Below, piece after piece: positions 9,221 through 17,832 of a DNA stretch of 64,000 bases; position 1 is the first letter of the stretch, and every line of letters starts with the position of its first letter. The notes under the pieces are model-generated. The model was not told where the DNA came from and made no database searches. It saw nothing but the letters and a program-made list of their open reading frames with translations. A program made the translations under genes and the position numbers. This DNA comes from Pseudanabaena sp. Salubria-1 (GTDB lineage: Bacteria; Cyanobacteriota; Cyanobacteriia; Pseudanabaenales; Pseudanabaenaceae). The stretch lies in the NCBI GenBank assembly GCA_023336205.1, contig JALQCR010000012.1:1-64000 (forward strand), given 5' to 3'.

Positions 9221-9368
9221 GTCCTCACGCCCAAAAACAAGAACACAGAAACTCAAACTACAACTCGAAAGCCGACATAGTTGAAGCGTTAGAACGCATT
9301 GTTCCTAAAGCGAAACGCTGAACGACAACCGAAATCGCCGTAGTACCACGAGCCACCACGAAGGGAGC
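9221..9368 (-). repeat. DGR variable repeat (VR)
   Basis: Matches TR (7531-7678) over 148 bp with 19 substitutions: 18 at template adenines and one G to T. Changed codons on the coding strand include AAC to TAC (twice), AAC to GGC, AAT to GGT, AAT to TTT (twice), GAC to TTC, AAC to TTC, AAT to TAT and AAA to TAA. It covers the C-terminal end of the FGE/C-type-lectin-fold domain of the target. The last 60 or so bases, including the ancestral stop at 9253-9255, are unchanged. Confidence 0.95.
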
Positions 9369-11079
9369 GTCTGTTTTGATCGCCGCCAGTCAACCATGCA
9401 GAGCCATCAGTGGGCGCACCATTATAATTTCCGTGCCATAAATCTTCGCACCATTCCCAGATATTGCCATGCATATCATGCAATCCCCAAGAATTTGCTA
9501 ACTTCTCTCCAACTGGATGAGTTTTATCTCCTGAGTTCTCATCATACCATCCATACTTCTCTAATTGATTAACATCATCACCAAAACAATACTTTCCTGT
9601 ACTTCCAGCCCGACAAGCATATTCCCACTGTGATTCGCTAGGTAAACTTAATTTTTGACCCGTTATTTCTGATATCTTCTTACAAAAGGCAATTGCATCA
9701 TCCCACGACACACTCTCAACAGGAAGATTGTCACCTTTGAAATTCGATGGATTATTTCCCATCACTGACTGATATTGCTTCTGCGTAATCGGATATTTTC
9801 CAATCTTAAAAGCTGACAAAGTAACTTTATGAATTGGCTTTTCACTATCATAGTCATCACTTCCCATTGAGAAACTTCCCGCAGGAATATCCACTAATTC
9901 TAATTTCACACCATTTGGTAAGTCCAAAACTAGACCATTAGATTCTTTTTTTGGCTTGTCAACCTCTTTAGGTATCACAATTACTGGGCTAGCAAACACT
10001 TTCAAACCACATTTGTGATCAATATCTGCAACATCCTCATCACGCAATCGTAAATGATCCTTTTGATAGTCACGCAAATCTTTTAGCTCTTGAGTCGATG
10101 GAGGATTTCGTTCTTCCAACATCTCCTTTAGCAATTCCTCATACTCTTCTAACTTCCGCGCTTTAGCCAATATTGGCTTTAATACATCTGACTTAATCCC
10201 TTCAGCATCCCCTTCCGACAATTCCAATCTAACTCGCAAAGAATCCAACAATTTCCTAGCAGGAAGTGACCACTTCCCATCCACGATCCGACCCTCTAAC
10301 TCGCGCCGATACACCAAGCGCGGATCATCCTTCGCTTGAGCAACCTTAGCAATATAAATCTTGCCACCCTGTTCTACTGGATAAAAAGCAGGAGTCATAC
10401 TCGGTGACTCTTGCGACACCTTCAGCGCCGCATATTCATGCAACTCATCAACAGAGATTTTGCTGTCTCCATCCCGATCCGCAGCCCCCGTCTCAATCCC
10501 CTCCACCAAATAGCGCGTATAGATCGACATCTCCCCATCAGGCTGAAACGAAAACTGGGTTGAGCTTGAAGAAGTCAAAATCGCCCGTCCTTTACCGCCC
10601 AAATGCTCCTTGAGGTTCACCGAACCATCATCCATCACCGTCAGCCCTTGAGCAAACGCACCACTAAAGCAACAGTTAAAAATCAACACCTGATGCTGTG
10701 ACTTACTATCATTCATCGCCTCTTGCAAATATGTCGCCGCCACAGTCGTTGGCTTGACGATCTTATTGCCCTCTTTGCGAGTGCTAGGCGTACCCAAAAA
10801 CAACTTGTTCGCCTCATCAACAATCCCATGCCCCGAAAAATAAAACAGCACCAGATCATCTTTTTGGCGATCGCGCCCATTAAACAAATTGTGAATCGCA
10901 TCCTCGATCGCCTGTCTCGAAGCATTTTTTAAAACCACAACATCTTCTGTTGCAAATTCACCATTTGCCACCAACACGCGCTGCATCGCATCCACATCCA
11001 GCAATGAGCCATGCAAAGGTGAAAGTTTTTCACATTCAGGATATTCACTTGTGCCAACCAACAAAGCCAAACGTTTCAT
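9289..11079 (-). CDS. DGR target protein: caspase-like protease with C-terminal FGE/CLec domain, truncated by a VR-born stop
   Basis: Residues 1-245 are a peptidase C14 (caspase/orthocaspase) domain with catalytic His84 in YFSGHG and Cys137 in FNCCFSG. A canonical EF-hand loop DRDGDSKISVDE lies at 201-212. Residues 250-355 are charged, helical and possibly coiled. Residues about 390-596 are a formylglycine-generating-enzyme/sulfatase-modifying fold (LVDIPAGSFSMGS, WGLHDMHGNIWEWCEDLW, RSLRGGSW), used by many DGRs as the variable ligand-binding surface. The present frame stops at TAA 9289-9291; the TR has AAA there. Without it the protein would continue RFNYVGFRVVV and stop at 9253. Probable function: a protease effector with a diversifiable sensor surface. 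The upstream gene encodes an EACC1-like partner. Confidence 0.93.
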   Translation of the reverse strand: MKRLALLVGTSEYPECEKLSPLHGSLLDVDAMQRVLVANGEFATEDVVVLKNASRQAIEDAIHNLFNGRDRQKDDLVLFYFSGHGIVDEANKLFLGTPSTRKEGNKIVKPTTVAATYLQEAMNDSKSQHQVLIFNCCFSGAFAQGLTVMDDGSVNLKEHLGGKGRAILTSSSSTQFSFQPDGEMSIYTRYLVEGIETGAADRDGDSKISVDELHEYAALKVSQESPSMTPAFYPVEQGGKIYIAKVAQAKDDPRLVYRRELEGRIVDGKWSLPARKLLDSLRVRLELSEGDAEGIKSDVLKPILAKARKLEEYEELLKEMLEERNPPSTQELKDLRDYQKDHLRLRDEDVADIDHKCGLKVFASPVIVIPKEVDKPKKESNGLVLDLPNGVKLELVDIPAGSFSMGSDDYDSEKPIHKVTLSAFKIGKYPITQKQYQSVMGNNPSNFKGDNLPVESVSWDDAIAFCKKISEITGQKLSLPSESQWEYACRAGSTGKYCFGDDVNQLEKYGWYDENSGDKTHPVGEKLANSWGLHDMHGNIWEWCEDLWHGNYNGAPTDGSAWLTGGDQNRRSLRGGSWYYGDFGCRSAFRFRNNAF

Positions 11080-11116
11080 GCAGACTTAATTTCCTTACTG
11101 ACCTTTAGAGAAGTTA

Positions 11117-11207
11117 CCAAGAACTAAAGTTCTTGGCTAAAAGCTAAAACCCGTTGAAACGGGTTGAATCGAATTTAACCCGTTTCAACGGGTTTAGGCT
11201 TTTAGCC
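11117..11207. repeat. two nested inverted repeats between caspase and EACC1-like genes
   Basis: The first arm pair is CCAAGAAC..GTTCTTGG (11117-11136). The second is a large imperfect palindrome, GGCTAAAAGC to GCTTTTAGCC (11135-11207), with internal ACCCGTTGAAACGGGT and CCCGTTTCAACGGG hairpins. It is a dispersed cyanobacterial-type palindrome; as RNA it would be a strong structure between two co-directional genes. Confidence 0.75.
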
Positions 11208-11213
11208 CGCAAT

Positions 11214-11612
11214 TTATTGCAGGGTATTCGGCTGACTTGCCCATTTTGCAATTTGTTCGTCTGCTTTAGCGATCGCATAATCAAACTCCGCTTGACTACT
11301 AGCCTCAATCGCTAATTCCTTACCGTAAGCCTTAACTGACACTTTCAAGGTTTTACCAATAATCCGATCCTTGAGAAATCCACCCAACTTTTGCAAATTC
11401 GCTGCACTAACCTCTGCGGTCAGCAAACCCACCACAAATCCACCCAAAGCCATAGAGCCTTCAGGAACATCAGTTACAGCAACGAGATCAGCGCCTTCGA
11501 CACCATCGACTGCCCGAACCTGTTTCAGCAAATTACGCGCCGCCAATTGCAAATCCTCAGCATCTATAGAGGAATCCACTAATTCCAAGTTGACGAAAAC
11601 GTTAGTAGTCAT
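11214..11612 (-). CDS. EACC1-like (effector-associated constant component) protein
   Basis: 132 residues: an N-terminal strand/helix with LDAEDL-type spacing (VNLELVDSSIDAEDLQLAAR), a Gly/Ala-rich hydrophobic hairpin (GSMALGGFVVGLLTAEVSAA) and a C-terminal beta strand-turn (KVSVKAYGKELAIEASSQ). This layout resembles EACC1, a small protein encoded beside caspase, trypsin or other effector domains in bacterial conflict systems. It is directly upstream of the caspase-FGE gene on the same strand. The family call is by recognition of pattern and context, so moderate. Confidence 0.6.
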   Translation of the reverse strand: MTTNVFVNLELVDSSIDAEDLQLAARNLLKQVRAVDGVEGADLVAVTDVPEGSMALGGFVVGLLTAEVSAANLQKLGGFLKDRIIGKTLKVSVKAYGKELAIEASSQAEFDYAIAKADEQIAKWASQPNTLQ

Positions 11613-11722
11613 AAGTTCACCGATATTTCGATCTCAAGTTAGCTTATCACTTTTCTTGCTTTGGTCTTGATTTATTCGCTTAAAATGGTTGTTTTGCGAT
11701 CGCAAATGGATGATTATAAAGA

Positions 11723-13303
11723 CTACATCTCATAGTCACCACCCGAACCGTAGTGCCATGCGTCAATCTGGCGTTGCCATTGATATTTTTGCTCAGGCAA
11801 GAGATTTGTGATCGCAGGTTCCACTCTTTGACCAATTTGATTCAGAAAGCTATATGCACCTAGACCCAGATAATGCTTGAGCCAATCTAATAAAGTTGGA
11901 ATTCCAACCTGTTGCATAATCTTCAGGACTAAGACAGGATCAGCAATAGACATCGCCAGCATCGTCCTCGCTAGGGGGATAAACTGCACCACATCTTGTA
12001 GAAATGGATAGAGAACCCGATCACCTAATTTCTCCATTGAGTTAAAAGTTACACCTAACAGATAATTAATGCGATCGCTTTCGATTTGTTGATTTACAGC
12101 TACGCTCATCGATTTTTGAAATAGCCATGTTACAGAGAGATTTGGTTGATAGGGCTGTAGCGATCGCAGATTTTCTTTGGCTAACAAGTCACTACGCAAA
12201 GCCGTATCAATCCCATCGGTCAAACGTGGCAAATGTCTCACCAGCGCACCAAACCCACCAAAACTAAGGGGTGATTGCATTCCTGAGCTATCTCCCACCT
12301 GCAAAATCCGATCCCAAGGGGTTTGCAAAGGGTTTTGTTTGTAAGAAGGAAAAAAGCCAAAGAGAACTCGTTGAAAGTCTAGTTGAGCTAATTCTATCTC
12401 TTGATACTTGGGCAACCAAAATAGATAATCTTCCATTAGTTCTGCAAAGCTGGGACGCTGTGGATCGGCATCTACATAGGTAAACATATAAGTAGTGCGA
12501 CCATCTTTAGCTGGAAAGGCTTCCCAAAAATATTGGCATTGTTTTTGTATAGGCGTAAAGCTATAAATCAAGTCACCATAGGATTTTTCTGGCATTCCCT
12601 TCGCACAACTTCCCACCACCATACAAACGCCATCGGGCTTGATATTTCCCTGTACTTGCGATCGCGCTTGCTTGGCGATCGGGGAGAAATGTCCCATCAC
12701 ATCTAACAATAATCGCCCCGTAATTCTCTTGTTTCCCTCTCCCGTGGCAGATGCAACTTCCACAGCAACACCATCAGCATAGGCGATTGCCTGTTTAAAT
12801 GCAGTTTTCTCTAATAATATTCCCCCAGCATCTAAAAACTTCTGTTTCAGAACTTCTAATAAATAAACAGGATCAACACCAATATTGAGAATGTCACGCA
12901 CCCATAAATCTTTACCGCCCTGAAAGCCAACTCTCGCAGGATTATATATAGTCGCGATCGCAGTTTCTAGTTCTGCTTCTGTCAATAAATCTAATTCTAA
13001 AAATGCATTTAACTCCTTGCGAGAAATATTCCATTCTTGTGTTCTGCCTCGCAATATGCCCTGTTCAATAATCGCCACACGCCAGCCTCGATGTTGCAAT
13101 GCACAGGCGATAAATATGCCTAATGTACCACCGCAAACGATCGCATCAAAATCTTTGTTGCCTAACTTCTCTGAAGTTGTCTGAACGACCTTCTCGATTT
13201 TCTGATTGTTTTGGCGATAGCTTGTCCAGAAAGCATCCATGCGTTCTAATTGCGATGGAATTTCCGCAGGCATTTGCGATCGCACAGATTCAAATAAAGA
13301 CAT
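11723..13303 (-). CDS. cruP: FAD-dependent oxidoreductase, CruP/CruA (lycopene cyclase) family
   Basis: 526 residues. A Rossmann FAD motif, AIVCGGTLGIFIACALQHRGW, lies near residue 57; later come GFQGGKDLWVRDILNIGVDP and RILQVGDSSGMQSPLSFGGFG, the FAD-closing region of the CruA/CruP lineage. CruA cyclises lycopene; CruP is a paralogue without clear cyclase activity, linked to protection under oxidative stress. Length and C-terminal helical extension fit CruP better, but I cannot separate them with certainty. Start: ATG at 13303; the open frame to 13432 upstream adds unlikely sequence overlapping the next gene. Confidence 0.75.
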   Translation of the reverse strand: MSLFESVRSQMPAEIPSQLERMDAFWTSYRQNNQKIEKVVQTTSEKLGNKDFDAIVCGGTLGIFIACALQHRGWRVAIIEQGILRGRTQEWNISRKELNAFLELDLLTEAELETAIATIYNPARVGFQGGKDLWVRDILNIGVDPVYLLEVLKQKFLDAGGILLEKTAFKQAIAYADGVAVEVASATGEGNKRITGRLLLDVMGHFSPIAKQARSQVQGNIKPDGVCMVVGSCAKGMPEKSYGDLIYSFTPIQKQCQYFWEAFPAKDGRTTYMFTYVDADPQRPSFAELMEDYLFWLPKYQEIELAQLDFQRVLFGFFPSYKQNPLQTPWDRILQVGDSSGMQSPLSFGGFGALVRHLPRLTDGIDTALRSDLLAKENLRSLQPYQPNLSVTWLFQKSMSVAVNQQIESDRINYLLGVTFNSMEKLGDRVLYPFLQDVVQFIPLARTMLAMSIADPVLVLKIMQQVGIPTLLDWLKHYLGLGAYSFLNQIGQRVEPAITNLLPEQKYQWQRQIDAWHYGSGGDYEM

Positions 13304-13355
13304 AATTTCCCACATACCCACGTAGTAGATATCGGCGCAGCCGATATCTACTATC

Positions 13356-13883
13356 CTAACGCTGATAACGAGGATCGCAATAATCTCGCAACCACTTATT
13401 TGTCGCATCCGAGATCGCAGCATCACTGACATCTACAGGCGGCGCTTGACCAATCCGCATAAAGGCCATCGACAGCCGCCAACCATTTGAGGTGGGAACC
13501 ACAAATAACCAATAAGCCCGTTGCGATGTTTCGGTTTTACCAGTTTGCCGCTCTAAGATTGACAAGAATACTTGCTGTGGGAGGCGATCGCGTGCTTGGT
13601 CAGGGGCTAAAGGCAAAGGCTCTAGCTCTGGCTGACTAATAGTCATCACCTCACGTTTAATCCGCAAACGGCTATAGACACGGTTGAGATAGTCTGGCAA
13701 ATCCTTAGCCAATGCTGCGCTTAAGCTCGGAAAATCCGCAGGGCAAGTGCGGTTATTAATATAGGTTTCGGCTTTTGCGTAATTAGGGATATAGATATAA
13801 GTAGTTAGGGCGATCGCCGCCATAAGCTTGGACAATGATCCGATGCGATGCAGCGATGGTTTAAGCGATCGGTAATTTGTCAT
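13356..13883 (-). CDS. hypothetical exported protein
   Basis: 175 residues with a basic N-terminus and hydrophobic segment LSKLMAAIALTTYIYIPNYAKAET, consistent with a signal peptide cleaved after AKA. The rest contains two or more cysteines (NRTCPADFPS, RDYCDPRYQR) and a WLFVVPTSNGWRLSM strand. It looks like a conserved cyanobacterial secreted protein, but I do not recognise a family. It ends 53 bp upstream of the CruP-like gene on the same strand. Confidence 0.7.
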   Translation of the reverse strand: MTNYRSLKPSLHRIGSLSKLMAAIALTTYIYIPNYAKAETYINNRTCPADFPSLSAALAKDLPDYLNRVYSRLRIKREVMTISQPELEPLPLAPDQARDRLPQQVFLSILERQTGKTETSQRAYWLFVVPTSNGWRLSMAFMRIGQAPPVDVSDAAISDATNKWLRDYCDPRYQR

Positions 13884-14357
13884 AAATTTATGATAAACAT
13901 TAACAAATAAAGTGAATTAAGCTGGATTAAGGGATTTTCGATTACATTTTATATTGTACTCAATCAATTCATTCAGGAAATAAAACAACTGTCTGACAAA
14001 GTAATGAGATGAGTCAGATTTTTGCTCAATTGATTTCTAGATGCCGAAATCGATTTTAAAACTACATAAAAATAGTCAATTAGCCCTAATTAAAATAATT
14101 GACCGCGCACTTTGCCGTTTTACTAGTTTTTTAAGAGAAATAATAATGATAAATAAAACTTCTCTCCGTAAACTATAACCCCGCAATTATTTGGGCGAAT
14201 TTTCGACTAATTCATACAGCGCTTTGCGTTCAAATTAGAACAAATAAATTTTTGAAATTTATTATGGTTCGTTTATTCAGGAATTGCTGTAAGTGGCGAT
14301 CTTGGACATTATGTTGATCAAAACAGAATCTAGTTAAAACCGTGTAGGAACTCTAAT
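13884..14357. other. AT-rich intergenic region between divergent genes
   Basis: About 470 bp with no credible ORF, separating the divergent exported-protein and oxidoreductase genes, so it should hold two promoters. I see no repeat, RNA gene or convincing operator. TAGGAACTCTAAT just before 14358 gives a weak Shine-Dalgarno (AGGA). Confidence 0.5.
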
Positions 14358-15902
14358 ATGAAAACGGATTACTTGATTGTTGGTAGTGGTTTGTCAGCCT
14401 TGACCTTTGGTGCTCTGATGGCACATTCAGGCAAGACAGTCCAAATTCTCGAAGCTCACGAGCATCCTGGTGGCTTTGGGCATACGTTTACGATGGCAAA
14501 AAAGTATAAGTTTAACGCTCAATTTCACTATGTCTGGGACTGTGGCGAAGGTCAAACTGTGAATCGAGTGCTAAAAAAACTGGGACTAGATCAGGAAGTC
14601 ACCTTTGAACGTTACGATCCCAAAGGCTTTGACCATATGCGAATGCCAAACTATGCTGTTGATATTCCCTCAGATCCAGAGGAACTAATTCAGCGATTGT
14701 CTGCGCTCTTCCCAGCAGATAGCGATCGCCTTCGCCAATTCGTAGATGCCGTGGAAACGACTGGAAAGGGGCTAAAAAAACTGTCTCCTCCCATCAATCC
14801 GATGGAATTATTAAAACATCCAATTGAAGTGATCTCTACAGTTCAATATCTCAATAGTACGCTTCAGGATGTATTTGACAAATTTCAACTGCCACAAGCT
14901 GCCCAAACTCTATTAGCACTGCAATGGCCAGATTTTTTATTGCCGCCCAATCAACTTTCATTCTATGCATGGGTAGTGCTGTTCCGAGGTTATCAAGCAG
15001 GAGCCTATTACCCAACCCAGCATTTTGAACATGTGATTAACTCCTTAGTTAAGGTGATTGAATCTAACGGGGGAAAAGTGTTGCTCAATTATGAAGTTAC
15101 CAGTTTTAAAGTTGTCGATAGAACGGTTATAGGAGTTCAGGCGATGAATCTTATTAGCCACGAAACCGATGAGTTTACAGGCGACACAGTGATTTGCAAT
15201 ATTGACCCCAAAAAAGCCGCGAAGATGATCGGAGAGTCGCAATTTTCTAAAACAGTACGCCAAAAACTCGACTATGAGTATTCGGTATCTAACTACATGT
15301 CTTACTGCGTCGTTAAAGATCTCGACCTTCGAGACTATGGCTTTGGTAAATGGAATCTCTTTCATACTGGCCATCAAAATCTCAATGAAGCCTTTGCGCA
15401 GATGTACGATCGCAATGACTACTCTAATCCAAGTTTTGCGATTACAACGCCTACATTGCTTACAGAAGCAAGTCAAGATAGCCCAGATGACTGCCAAATT
15501 GTGGAATTTCTCACCGTGGCAAATTATGACTACTTTAATCAGTTAGAAAAGAGCGATCGCAAGACTTATAACCATCGAAAACAGGAGATTCTTGATTCGA
15601 TTCTCGATGTTGTGGAAGCAAAGTATGTGCCAAATTTTAGGAAACATATGGTTTTCCATATTACGGGCAGCCCCACGACTAATGAGCGTTTTTGCTGGTG
15701 TCCCAATGGGAATTCCTATGGCTCCAGCTTAACACCGCGCAATATGGGGCTAGGAAGGTTGAATCACGAAACTTCACTCAATCATTTCTATTTTTGTAAC
15801 GCCTCTTCTGGCTATCCAGGCTTTGCGCCCACCATTTGGACAGGTGCATTGCTATATCAAAGATTATCAGGTGATGTGATTTTAGGTGGAGGTCAATCAT
15901 GA
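14358..15902 (+). CDS. phytoene desaturase/carotenoid isomerase-like FAD oxidoreductase
   Basis: 514 residues of the CrtI/CrtISO-like superfamily (COG1233). N-terminal FAD motif DYLIVGSGLSALTFGALMA; then EAHEHPGGFGHTF; C-terminal FAD-contact region NASSGYPGFAPTIWTGALLY. Substrate is not evident: related proteins act on carotenoids, retinoids or lipids. It overlaps the next FAD gene by 4 bp (ATGA), so the two are cotranscribed and probably work on one pathway. Confidence 0.75.
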   Translation: MKTDYLIVGSGLSALTFGALMAHSGKTVQILEAHEHPGGFGHTFTMAKKYKFNAQFHYVWDCGEGQTVNRVLKKLGLDQEVTFERYDPKGFDHMRMPNYAVDIPSDPEELIQRLSALFPADSDRLRQFVDAVETTGKGLKKLSPPINPMELLKHPIEVISTVQYLNSTLQDVFDKFQLPQAAQTLLALQWPDFLLPPNQLSFYAWVVLFRGYQAGAYYPTQHFEHVINSLVKVIESNGGKVLLNYEVTSFKVVDRTVIGVQAMNLISHETDEFTGDTVICNIDPKKAAKMIGESQFSKTVRQKLDYEYSVSNYMSYCVVKDLDLRDYGFGKWNLFHTGHQNLNEAFAQMYDRNDYSNPSFAITTPTLLTEASQDSPDDCQIVEFLTVANYDYFNQLEKSDRKTYNHRKQEILDSILDVVEAKYVPNFRKHMVFHITGSPTTNERFCWCPNGNSYGSSLTPRNMGLGRLNHETSLNHFYFCNASSGYPGFAPTIWTGALLYQRLSGDVILGGGQS

Positions 15903-17137
15903 AAATTGCAATTATTGGCGGTGGAGCTAGTGGCATGGTCACAGCATACCTACTCGATAAGCAGGGGCATCAGGTCACTGTGTTTGAGCGGCAACCTACT
16001 TTAGGTGGACATATTCGGACATTAAACAAAAATGTGCAGCCGAACCAATCCGATTGCCAAGAGATTCTTGAATGTGGAGTGATTGAATTCCCAACGGTTT
16101 TCCACAGTTTCATCATACTTATGCAAGAACTAGGAGTAGAACTAGAACCCGTTAGTGTTGGTTCCGCGATGTATTTTAAAAATGGTAGCCACTATCTATC
16201 AGGAGTCACAATTCAGAAAAACTTTAAAGGTATCCGTCGTCTCATCGAATATTTACGTCTTGACACTCTTTATGCTCGCTCCGCAGGACTATGGCTGAGA
16301 ATGAAATTTGCGGATATGAAAGATTTCTATAATCATCCTCTTTCCTATTATTTGAAACGTCCTTGCACTCGCAATACTTGGTTAAAGTTATTAGTCATGT
16401 ATAGCTACTCCATGCCCTTGGAAGCAATTGATGATTTCCCAGCAGAATTAGCGATGCCTGTTTTACGAGACGATGTTGCGGTCAAATGGGTCAGAGTTAA
16501 AGGTGGCGTGTATTCCTATATTGAAAAAATCTTGGCAAAATTCACGGGAGAGATTTTACTAAATGTGGAGATAGACCATATTTTAAGAAGTGAGAATGCT
16601 GTCAAAATTGTGCGATCGACAGGCAAAGTTCAGGAGTTTGATAAGGTCGTGTTTGCTACGCCGCCAGATCAAGTGATGACTCTTTTAGCCGACCCAACAG
16701 AACAGGAAACTAAACGGTTTTTCCATTGGCAAGCTAATCATATAGATAGTATTGTTCATAGGGATAGTTCTATGTACGATCGCTATGGAATTAAATACGC
16801 ATCAGAGTTTGATTTCTTTCAAACTGAGAGTCGCTGGGGCTATAACAGTTGCCTAAATCAGCTTTGTGATATCTCGTCGCCAGAGCGTTATTTCCTGTCG
16901 TATCAATTGGAAGAGTTGATTGCTCGCGATCGCTACATTCATATCCAAAAGCATCACACGCCGTTATATACCACGGAGTCCTTCCGATACCGTGATGAAG
17001 TGGTAGCAACTAATGGTGAAAATCATACTTACTATGCAGGAGCTTATCTCGGTGATGGATTGCATGAAGGTGCGATCGCCTCAGCTTTTCGGGTTGCTCA
17101 ACTGTTAAAAGCAGAAGGAATCCTTGCGATCGCATAG
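15899..17137 (+). CDS. FAD-dependent amine-oxidase/desaturase-like protein
   Basis: 412 residues with dinucleotide-binding motif KIAIIGGGASGMVTAYLLDK, followed by ERQPTLGGHIRT (FAD ribose/pyrophosphate contacts) and a C-terminal YYAGAYLGDGLHEGAIASA motif, typical of amine-oxidase/protoporphyrinogen-oxidase-like flavoproteins. Translationally coupled to the upstream CrtISO-like gene. The metabolite is unknown; a lipid or isoprenoid modification pair is a reasonable guess. Confidence 0.75.
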   Translation: MKIAIIGGGASGMVTAYLLDKQGHQVTVFERQPTLGGHIRTLNKNVQPNQSDCQEILECGVIEFPTVFHSFIILMQELGVELEPVSVGSAMYFKNGSHYLSGVTIQKNFKGIRRLIEYLRLDTLYARSAGLWLRMKFADMKDFYNHPLSYYLKRPCTRNTWLKLLVMYSYSMPLEAIDDFPAELAMPVLRDDVAVKWVRVKGGVYSYIEKILAKFTGEILLNVEIDHILRSENAVKIVRSTGKVQEFDKVVFATPPDQVMTLLADPTEQETKRFFHWQANHIDSIVHRDSSMYDRYGIKYASEFDFFQTESRWGYNSCLNQLCDISSPERYFLSYQLEELIARDRYIHIQKHHTPLYTTESFRYRDEVVATNGENHTYYAGAYLGDGLHEGAIASAFRVAQLLKAEGILAIA

Positions 17138-17332
17138 GTATGGCGGGTAAGCATGACTAACGATATTTTGCAGGTTTTTATCAATTTCTGCGATCGCTGT
17201 CAAAGCAATCCGCGCAAATGATTGATCTCTTCCCTGTCAACGAGGTGATTTAATGACATCCCCCCATATCCAGTAATATTTTGATATCATTTTGAATAGG
17301 AATATTTATACAAAATATTTAAGTGAGGTCTT

Positions 17333-17824
17333 ATGGTTAGCGTATTTCAACAGGAAAGCATTACTAAAGCAGAAGAACAAATTGCAGAAAAAAGGCAAAG
17401 TATAAACTATGACACCATAGCATTTGACATAGAAACTATGGTCAAATATCTAGAGGAAGATAAAATTTATGTTCCTGATTACCATAGAGGCTTAATTTGG
17501 GATATTACTCGTCAATCAAGATTTATTGAGTCCATTTTTCTTGGTTTGCCTATACCTCCACTTTTTGCTGCTGAGATTAGAGACTCACATAGATTAGAGA
17601 TCATTGATGGTTTACAAAGAGTCAGATCTTTGGCAGAATTCATGACAAATAAGCTACAACTAACTAACTTAACAACTTTAGATACTTTGAATGGGTTTAG
17701 CTTTAACAATTTTTCACGTTCCCTTCAAAGAAAATTCAAACATAATTCTATTAGAATAATTATTCTTTCTGACACCAATGAAATTATAAAAAATGACATG
17801 TTTAATCGGATTAATAATAATTGA
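17333..17824 (+). CDS. DUF262 protein, C-terminally truncated
   Basis: 163 residues matching only the N-terminal half of DUF262 (ParB/Srx-like, as in GmrS): VPDYHRGLIWD, GLPIPPLFAAEI and IIDGLQRVRSL (normally DGQQR). The protein ends MFNRINNN exactly where full-length relatives continue after MFxRIN(T) with another 150-200 residues. The stop is next to a gene for an HEPN protein, its usual partner. Likely an internal deletion or frameshift, so the pair may be inactive or reduced. Much lower GC than neighbours, consistent with transfer. Confidence 0.7.
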   Translation: MVSVFQQESITKAEEQIAEKRQSINYDTIAFDIETMVKYLEEDKIYVPDYHRGLIWDITRQSRFIESIFLGLPIPPLFAAEIRDSHRLEIIDGLQRVRSLAEFMTNKLQLTNLTTLDTLNGFSFNNFSRSLQRKFKHNSIRIIILSDTNEIIKNDMFNRINNN

Positions 17825-17832
17825 AAGCTTGT

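Noticed and set aside
10404..10932. Overlapping ORFs inside the caspase gene
   Set aside because: Shadow frames of a well-supported domain; no family features.
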